Part shown: in pieces, positions 58,315-64,000 of the stretch
Layout of the letters: each line of letters opens with the position of its first letter
How positions within the stretch are numbered: the stretch's first letter is position 1
Source: Carnobacterium inhibens subsp. inhibens DSM 13024
GTDB taxonomy: Bacteria; Bacillota; Bacilli; Lactobacillales; Carnobacteriaceae
DNA length: 64,000 nt
NCBI RefSeq assembly: GCF_000746825.1
Contig: NZ_JQIV01000006.1
Span: 992,001-1,056,000 of the forward strand
Direction of reading: 5' to 3'
Translations under genes and position numbers: made by a program
The notes under the pieces: model-generated
What the model saw: only the letters and a program-made list of their open reading frames with translations
The model's database searches: none
What the model was told of the DNA's origin: nothing

Positions 58315-59214
58315 TTATACATAATCTTCTACAATCATTTGACATATGCGGTGGCTTTCAAGAGAAGATTCCATGCTCACAGGATTCTTTTGATTTTCAA
58401 TACCTTCTATTGTGGCACGGATCAATGGAGCAAACCCTCTTTTTTCAAGCGTTTGATCCCAGTCACCAAAATTGATCACTTGTTTTTGTCCAGCCGTTTC
58501 AATTTCGTAATCTGTTAAATTGACCACTCGGTGAGTGCCAGTTGGAGATTGAACTTCTGCAGACTCGAAGTTGGCACCAGAGTTATAATTCATTGTCGCA
58601 ATACATTCTGTGTGTTCCGTGGTAAGATGTAAAACACAAGTTTTCAACTCACCGTTTTCTTCTTTGATGCTGAAATTTGTTTGGATAACAGGTTCATCCA
58701 GTAAAAATAAAGCGGTATCAACTACATGGATAAACAAATCATAAATTGCATATTTTACACTACCTGAACTGTTAGGTTTTGTTTTTTGGACTAAGATCAT
58801 ACTTTTATTTGGAACTTCTTTCACTTTTTGGATCATCGGCGCAAATCTGCGATTAAATCCTGTAACAAGTAAAACGTTTTTTTCTTCGGCTAGATCCATC
58901 AATGCTTTTACTTCATCAATATTTTCACTGATTGGTTTATCAACATACACATGGATGCCTTTTTCGATACATTGTCTGATAAGAGCTTCATGAATATGCG
59001 TAGCTGTATGTATAAAAACTGCTTCGATTCCACTCATAAGTAAATCTTCAACAGAAGAGTATAAATTAGTGATACGATATTTTTTGCCGATTTTTGCTAA
59101 CTTTTCTTGGTCACGTGTAAATAAATGCCATTCTATTTCTTTATCCATTGCCATCATAACTGGCAAATAAGCTTTTTGAGAAATATTTCCTAAACCAATA
59201 ATTCCAATTTTCAT
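58315..59214 (-). CDS. Gfo/Idh/MocA-family oxidoreductase
   Basis: This 299-aa NAD(P)-dependent oxidoreductase begins with the Rossmann motif GLGNIS (residues 6-11) and has the family motif YVDKPISENIDEVKALM near residues 90-106, where Lys is the proton-relay residue. Family members act on sugars, inositols or related compounds. The substrate is not evident. It is monocistronic. Confidence 0.9.
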   Translation of the reverse strand: MKIGIIGLGNISQKAYLPVMMAMDKEIEWHLFTRDQEKLAKIGKKYRITNLYSSVEDLLMSGIEAVFIHTATHIHEALIRQCIEKGIHVYVDKPISENIDEVKALMDLAEEKNVLLVTGFNRRFAPMIQKVKEVPNKSMILVQKTKPNSSGSVKYAIYDLFIHVVDTALFLLDEPVIQTNFSIKEENGELKTCVLHLTTEHTECIATMNYNSGANFESAEVQSPTGTHRVVNLTDYEIETAGQKQVINFGDWDQTLEKRGFAPLIRATIEGIENQKNPVSMESSLESHRICQMIVEDYV

Positions 59215-59364
59215 TTTTTTACCCTTCTCTCTTTTTTCTTTTTCACTACATATCCTATCATATTTTGTACGAGATTACTCTTTTAAAAATGCTCTATAGT
59301 TTACTATTTTTTTATCTTTTGTACAATAAAGATAAGATGTTACTTATTTAGGAGGAACTAGCTA

Positions 59365-60129
59365 ATGAAATTTATCTCATGGAATGTTAATGGGTTGCGT
59401 GCCATTGTAAAAAAAGGATTTATGGATATTTTTAATGAATTAGATGCTGATTTCTTTTGTCTGCAAGAAACCAAGCTCCAAGAAGGCCAGATTGATCTTG
59501 AACTTCCTGGCTATTATGACTATTGGAATTATGCTGAAAAAAAAGGCTATTCAGGAACAGCCATTTTTACCAAACATAAACCAACGGCTGTTTATTACGG
59601 AATCGGAAAACAAGAACACGATGATGAAGGACGAGTAATCACACTAGATTACCCTGATTATTATGTTGTTACTTGTTATACACCTAATTCTAAAAGCGAA
59701 CTGAAACGTTTGGACTATAGAATGCGATGGGAAGATGCTTTTCTAAGTTATTTAAAAACACTGGATACTGAAAAACCTGTTATCCTTTGTGGCGATTTAA
59801 ATGTGGCTCATCAAAATATCGATTTGAAAAATTGGAAAACAAACCAGCAAAGTGCCGGCTTTAGTAAAGAAGAACGCATGAAATTTTCCAATTTATTAGA
59901 TAATGGATTTATCGACACATTCCGTTACTTCTACCCCGATGAAGAAGGTGCTTATACTTGGTGGAATTATCGTTTTAATGCACGTAAAAATAATGCTGGT
60001 TGGCGAATTGATTACTTTTGTGTATCTGAACGGTTAAAAGATCACTTACAAGACGCCAAAATTCTTAACGATATTCTAGGATCCGATCATTGCCCTGTAG
60101 AATTAACCTTGAAAGATAAGATTGACTAA
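59365..60129 (+). CDS. exoA: Exodeoxyribonuclease III / AP endonuclease
   Basis: This 254-aa enzyme cleaves at abasic sites and degrades 3' ends in base-excision repair. The metal and catalytic residues are in SWNVNGLRA (N terminus), LQETKLQ (Glu), GDLNVAH (Asp/Asn) and GSDHCPVEL (Asp/His) at the C terminus. AGGAGG precedes the ATG. Confidence 0.96.
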   Translation: MKFISWNVNGLRAIVKKGFMDIFNELDADFFCLQETKLQEGQIDLELPGYYDYWNYAEKKGYSGTAIFTKHKPTAVYYGIGKQEHDDEGRVITLDYPDYYVVTCYTPNSKSELKRLDYRMRWEDAFLSYLKTLDTEKPVILCGDLNVAHQNIDLKNWKTNQQSAGFSKEERMKFSNLLDNGFIDTFRYFYPDEEGAYTWWNYRFNARKNNAGWRIDYFCVSERLKDHLQDAKILNDILGSDHCPVELTLKDKID

Positions 60130-60265
60130 ATAAAATGAAGCAAAAATCGCTAGAACCTAGTCTGTTCTAATCATTAGTCTAAATTGCGTTCGCTATTCTG
60201 TTATTTTTTTGTTGCAAAATCATTGTAGAAACTATATACTAATTAAGATGAAATCGATAGTTTTT

Positions 60266-60361
60266 CATAAGGGAGTAACTGGCAGCGATAGCTGTGGCAA
60301 CGTCACCAACAAGTAGATTCGCAACAATCTTCTGGTGTTGTCTTAAATAGTGAGACTTATG
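60266..60361 (+). promoter_or_regulatory. yybP-ykoY manganese riboswitch aptamer
   Basis: CATAAG (60266-60271) and CTTATG (60356-60361) close the P1 helix. The aptamer contains GGGAGTAAC, a GTCACCAAC segment and CTGGTGTTGTC, matching the yybP-ykoY pattern. These riboswitches bind Mn2+ and turn on exporters. The leader precedes a P-type ATPase of the type regulated this way in Lactococcus and Streptococcus. Confidence 0.88.
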
Positions 60362-60407
60362 CACATTGTTCTCCATAAGGACAATCCTGCATAAGTCTCT
60401 TTTTTTA
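60353..60407 (+). terminator. Intrinsic terminator of the Mn riboswitch
   Basis: AGACTTATGCA pairs with TGCATAAGTCT, with an inner stem ATTGT/ACAAT, then a run of T. The 5' arm overlaps the 3' P1 strand of the aptamer (60356-60361), so ligand binding and termination are mutually exclusive. Confidence 0.9.
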
Positions 60408-60441
60408 TCGATTTTAACGACCATAAAAAGGAGGATATCAA

Positions 60442-60609
60442 ACGAACAACACAAGCTTAGAGAATGATCAACCTCATTCCCAATCAGTACAAAACTTGTT
60501 TGGCGATAATGAATATGCTACTATTTTGGGCAACTGTGTTATAATTGGCATTATTTTTTTATTCTTATTAACGACCGATTCTACCCATACTAATCCATTA
60601 CTTGATTAG
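60442..60609 (+). CDS. Putative 55-aa single-pass membrane protein with ACG start
   Basis: AGGAGG at 60430-60435 is followed 6-7 nt later by ACG at 60442, opening 55 codons to TAG at 60609. The product has a hydrophilic N-terminal half and one hydrophobic stretch (about residues 27-43) ending LLTTDS. No ATG, GTG or TTG lies nearer. It may be translated weakly from ACG or be a start-codon mutant. It sits between the Mn riboswitch terminator and the ATPase gene. Confidence 0.4.
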   Translation, partial: TNNTSLENDQPHSQSVQNLFGDNEYATILGNCVIIGIIFLFLLTTDSTHTNPLLD

Positions 60610-60653
60610 TTGTTAGGAACCGGCTAAATTTTTTTTATGAAAGGGTGTATCAC

Positions 60654-63290
60654 TTGGAAAATTACCAAAAAGACCAAGAAACAGTTTTATCAGAATTACA
60701 AACTTCACCTGAAGGTTTGCAGGAAAGTGAAGTTAAGAAACGCCAAGAACGTGACGGTTTAAATGAATTAAAGCAAAAAGAAAAAGACTCCGTTCTTAAA
60801 TTATTTTTAGCAACCTTTAAAGATGCAATGGTTATTGTGTTGTTAATCGTAGCCGTAATCCAAATGGCATTAGGTTCAGTCGTAGAATCATTAATTATCT
60901 TTGCGGTTTTAATGATCAACTCAATTATCAGTGTGATCCAAACTAAAAAAGCAGAAAGTTCGCTAGATGCTTTATCCAGTCTTTCGGCTCCTGAGTCAAA
61001 AGTGATTCGTAATGGAGTTAAAGTAACGATCCCTGCAAAAGAACTTGTTGTAGGTGATATTGTCCTTTTAGATGCTGGGGATTATGTTCCAGCTGATGGA
61101 CGTCTATTAGAAGCAGGATCTCTTCAAATCAATGAAGGAATGTTGACTGGTGAATCTGTTCCAGCGGATAAAAGTATTGATGTTGTTGAAAAAGAAGTAC
61201 CCGTTGGGGACCGTTCAAACATGGTTCATAGTGGAACATTAGTAACCTATGGACGTGGGCTTGTAGTTGTCACAGGTACCGGAAACAATACTGAAATTGG
61301 TCAAGTTGCCAGCTTGATCGATAATGCTGTAGCTAAACAAACGCCACTACAAAGAAAATTAGATGACTTTAGTAAAAAACTAGGTTTTGGTATTCTAATT
61401 CTTTCGGTTCTTATTTTTGCTATCCAAGCTGCTCGTATCTTCTTTGGTGGAGCAACAGATGTAAATACTGAATTGTTGAATGCATTTATGTTCGCAGTTG
61501 CAGTAGCCGTTGCAGCCATTCCAGAAGCGCTGCAATCGATCGTTACGATCGTTCTTTCTACAGGAACAGGCAAGATGGCTAAGAAGCATGCGATCATTCG
61601 TAAACTTCCAGCTGTTGAAACTTTAGGTTCGACAAGTGTTATTTGTACTGATAAAACAGGTACATTAACTCAAAATAAAATGACGATCGTTGATTATTTC
61701 TTACCAAATGGACAGACTGGTGACTTCAATGCTAAACCAGAAACTTGGAGTGCTGATGAAGCTCGTTTAATGCAAATTGCTGTATTAGCAAATGATTCTA
61801 ACATCAATGAACAAGGTCAAGAACTTGGTGATCCTACTGAAGTTGCTATGATTGCTTTCAGCAACAAAGTAAACAAGCCTTACCATGAATTACGTAATGC
61901 TTACCCAAGATTAGCTGAGTTGCCGTTTGACTCAGATCGTAAATTAATGTCTACTGTTCATACTATTGATGGCGAACAATTGATGCTGACAAAAGGTGGA
62001 CCAGATGTTGTTTTCAATCGCAGTTCAAAAATTTTGCTTGATGGACAAGTTGTTCCTTTAACAGATGAAAACTTAAAAGCTTTAGCTGATCAAAATGAAG
62101 CTTTCTCAGACCGTGCTCTTCGCGTTTTAGCTTTTGCTTATAAACCAATCACAGAAGGTCAAACGATTACTTTTGAAGATGAAAATGATTTGATCTTAGT
62201 TGGTTTAGTGGCTATGATCGATCCTCCTCGTGAAGCTGTTTACGGAGCTGTTGAACAAGCTAAAAAAGCGGGTATCAAAACAGTTATGATCACAGGTGAC
62301 CATAAAACTACTGCACGTGCTATTGCTCGTGACATCGGTATTTCTGAACCAGATGATATCGCGTTAACTGGTCAAGAACTAGACGCTTTAAGTGAAGATG
62401 AATTAAATGCTAAATTAGAAAAAATTTCTGTTTACGCTCGTGTTTCTCCAGAAAACAAGATCAGAATCGTTCGTGCTTGGCAAAATAAAGACAAGATCTC
62501 TGCTATGACAGGTGATGGTGTGAATGACGCTCCAGCATTGAAACAAGCAGATATCGGTATCGCAATGGGTAGTGGAACAGACGTAGCTAAAGATGCTGCT
62601 GCAATGGTGCTTACGGATGATAATTTCGTTTCAATCATTAGCGCAGTTGAAGTTGGTCGTAATGTTTTTGATAACATAAAAAAAGCTGTCGCTTATTTGT
62701 TTGCTGGTAACCTTGGTGCCATTATTGCTATCGTAGCCGCTTTATTAATGGACTGGGTAAACCCATTTACAGCTCTTCAATTGTTGTTTATCAACTTAGT
62801 AAATGATTCTATTCCTGCCATTGCTTTAGGAATGGAAAAAGGCGAACCAAACGTGATGGAACGTAAACCAAGAGATCCTAACGAAGGAATTTTTGCTGGT
62901 GCTACACTAAGATCAGTTGCTTTCCGTGGTACGCTTATCGGGATTGCTGTTATCATTTCGCAATATATTGGATTAGGTTATTCAGATGAAATGAGTATTG
63001 CTATGGCCTTTACAACACTTATCCTTGCTCGTACATTACAAACATTCCCAGCACGTTCAAATACGCAAACATCTATTGGAGCTGGTTTCTTCTCTAATAA
63101 ATTTGCTATCTATGCTGTTCTATTCTGTTCTGTATTATACGGAGTAACCGTTCTTCCAGGAATCCGTTCAATCTTTGCTATTCCAGCAAACTTTGGTTGG
63201 GAACAATGGGGAATTGCTGCAGGTTTAGCACTAGTTGCTGTAATCTTAATGGAATTAGCTAAATTTATTCCTTTTAAAAACGAAGCTTAA
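60654..63290 (+). CDS. P2A-type cation ATPase (Mn/Ca exporter)
   Basis: This 878-aa P-type ATPase has ten predicted helices, the actuator LTGESVP near residue 163, the phosphorylation site CTDKTGTLTQNK, MITGDHKTTA and TGDGVNDAPALK. The TM4 motif is IPEALQ, the variant found in P2A pumps such as Listeria LMCA1. The Mn riboswitch upstream implies Mn2+ efflux, as for Lactococcus YoaB and pneumococcal MgtA. TTG 60654 is favoured because AAGGG precedes it; GTG 60645 overlaps that site. Confidence 0.94.
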   Translation: MENYQKDQETVLSELQTSPEGLQESEVKKRQERDGLNELKQKEKDSVLKLFLATFKDAMVIVLLIVAVIQMALGSVVESLIIFAVLMINSIISVIQTKKAESSLDALSSLSAPESKVIRNGVKVTIPAKELVVGDIVLLDAGDYVPADGRLLEAGSLQINEGMLTGESVPADKSIDVVEKEVPVGDRSNMVHSGTLVTYGRGLVVVTGTGNNTEIGQVASLIDNAVAKQTPLQRKLDDFSKKLGFGILILSVLIFAIQAARIFFGGATDVNTELLNAFMFAVAVAVAAIPEALQSIVTIVLSTGTGKMAKKHAIIRKLPAVETLGSTSVICTDKTGTLTQNKMTIVDYFLPNGQTGDFNAKPETWSADEARLMQIAVLANDSNINEQGQELGDPTEVAMIAFSNKVNKPYHELRNAYPRLAELPFDSDRKLMSTVHTIDGEQLMLTKGGPDVVFNRSSKILLDGQVVPLTDENLKALADQNEAFSDRALRVLAFAYKPITEGQTITFEDENDLILVGLVAMIDPPREAVYGAVEQAKKAGIKTVMITGDHKTTARAIARDIGISEPDDIALTGQELDALSEDELNAKLEKISVYARVSPENKIRIVRAWQNKDKISAMTGDGVNDAPALKQADIGIAMGSGTDVAKDAAAMVLTDDNFVSIISAVEVGRNVFDNIKKAVAYLFAGNLGAIIAIVAALLMDWVNPFTALQLLFINLVNDSIPAIALGMEKGEPNVMERKPRDPNEGIFAGATLRSVAFRGTLIGIAVIISQYIGLGYSDEMSIAMAFTTLILARTLQTFPARSNTQTSIGAGFFSNKFAIYAVLFCSVLYGVTVLPGIRSIFAIPANFGWEQWGIAAGLALVAVILMELAKFIPFKNEA

Positions 63291-63308
63291 TTTCTTGTAA
63301 TTTGCATA

Positions 63309-63363
63309 ATAAAAGACGCCAATTCGTTAATGAAATCTATTAGCGAATTGGTGTCTTCTTTTT
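63309..63363. terminator. Terminator after the cation ATPase gene
   Basis: GACGCCAATTCG pairs with CGAATTGGTGTC (one wobble), extended by TTAAT/ATTAG, and is followed by T-rich sequence. Confidence 0.9.
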
Positions 63364-63439
63364 ATTGGATTTTTTCACTAGTAAATAGCAATAAAATCCT
63401 TTATACTATTAACCGAATACTTGTTCGAGGAGGAAAAAA

Positions 63440-63973
63440 ATGAACTTTGTCGCATTAGACTTTGAAACAGCCAGTAACCAGCGTCATAGTGCTTGCTCAG
63501 TTGCTTTGACCGTTGTACGCAAAAGTAAAATTGTTGATCACTATTACTCGTTGATCAAACCAGAAACTGAATTTTTTTGGCGTAATATCCAAGTTCACGG
63601 TATTACCCAAAGAGATGTTCATAATGCTCCCTCTTTCCCAGAAGTCTGGGAAGAAATAAAACCGTTCTTCACAGAAAACAAACTCGTTGTCGCACATAAT
63701 CTGCCTTTTGACCGAGGTGTTTTACAAGGCTGTCTTGATTATTACAACTTAGAGCAACCTCATTTTCAAACACTTTGTACGGTCCAATCTAGTCGAAAAC
63801 TAATGACAGAACTTCCTAACCACAAACTAAACACCGTTTGTGATCATTTAGGCATCCGTTTAGATAACCATCATAACGCACTTGAAGATAGTAACGCTTG
63901 TGCTGCTATTCTGCTTTATTTAGAAGATCACTTTGGGACAGACCCTTTAAAAAAATTAGTTAAACATATTTAA
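63440..63973 (+). CDS. 3'-5' exonuclease, DnaQ-like (DEDDh)
   Basis: This 177-aa standalone exonuclease has FVALDFETA (Exo I, Asp/Glu), VVAHNLPFDRGVL (Exo II) and NHHNALEDSNA (Exo III with His/Asp). It lacks polymerase or helicase domains, so it resembles small proofreading or RNase T-like enzymes. AGGAGG precedes the ATG. Confidence 0.92.
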   Translation: MNFVALDFETASNQRHSACSVALTVVRKSKIVDHYYSLIKPETEFFWRNIQVHGITQRDVHNAPSFPEVWEEIKPFFTENKLVVAHNLPFDRGVLQGCLDYYNLEQPHFQTLCTVQSSRKLMTELPNHKLNTVCDHLGIRLDNHHNALEDSNACAAILLYLEDHFGTDPLKKLVKHI

Positions 63974-64000
63974 CTCATGTATTTAATTTGAATAAAAGTG

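Noticed and set aside
60239-60454. Minus-strand ORF of 71 codons upstream of the cation ATPase
   Set aside because: It is the reverse of the manganese riboswitch and its terminator.

Overview
The window is about 64 kb of a low-GC Gram-positive (Firmicutes, order Lactobacillales) chromosome. The evidence is the strong GGAGG ribosome sites, the HrcA/CIRCE control of groESL, the Rex repressor, a full mevalonate-pathway operon, the paired TsaB/TsaD genes with RimI-like acetyltransferases, and a murB/potABCD neighbourhood. The mix of genes fits Carnobacterium or a close relative, but that placement is an inference without database support. No rRNA, tRNA, CRISPR array, insertion sequence or prophage was found. 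Several starts are set by a ribosome site that selects an internal ATG, TTG or GTG, and coordinates are given for those preferred starts.

Layout. 0-0.5 kb: a 52-bp tandem repeat array, then a small gene. 0.9-7.6 kb: groEL/groES under a CIRCE operator, a YdiL-like CPBP protease and a YdiK-like membrane protein, rex, and the ABC-F ATPase YdiF, an arrangement resembling the Bacillus subtilis ydi region. 7.8-10.6 kb: tsaD, two GNAT genes and tsaB (tRNA t6A synthesis). 10.8-19.7 kb: a CsbD protein, an epimerase-like protein, a shortened AI-2E-type permease, a guanine-riboswitch-controlled purine permease, glutathione reductase, a GT8 glycosyltransferase, a split ChrA pair and MgtC. 19.8-23.9 kb: a GT2/GtrA/YfhO operon that should glycosylate a cell-surface polymer, probably lipoteichoic acid. 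24.1-27.9 kb: a small unlisted membrane protein, glucose dehydrogenase, gpmA, two unknowns and ndk.

27.9-36.1 kb is an AT-rich accessory island between housekeeping genes ndk and guaA. It holds a nucleotidyltransferase, an antibiotic-resistance-type ABC-F gene with an attenuator leader and a four-codon upstream ORF, a decayed P-loop kinase, a tryptophanyl-tRNA synthetase coupled to an unknown gene, a frameshifted DUF6933-type gene, several ORFs with ATA where a start codon should be, a second nucleotidyltransferase-like gene and a coiled-coil TIR protein.

36.1-64 kb returns to core genes: guaA, coaA, an orphan TctA-type permease, the mevalonate operon (mevalonate kinase, decarboxylase, phosphomevalonate kinase, type 2 IPP isomerase), azlCD, pdp, rpiA, potABCD with its XRE-cupin regulator, murB, ktrAB, an oxidoreductase, exodeoxyribonuclease III, a manganese-riboswitch-controlled P-type ATPase and a DnaQ-like exonuclease.

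The most unusual structures are not protein genes. Three tandem ~95-nt bulged hairpins lie between potD and rpiA; their sequences differ but their stems stay complementary, and they are joined by conserved 23-nt linkers. Two intergenic arrays about 54 kb apart share one repeat family with an exact 52-bp period, close to five turns of B-DNA. A third, unrelated array near 15 kb has a 50-52-bp period.
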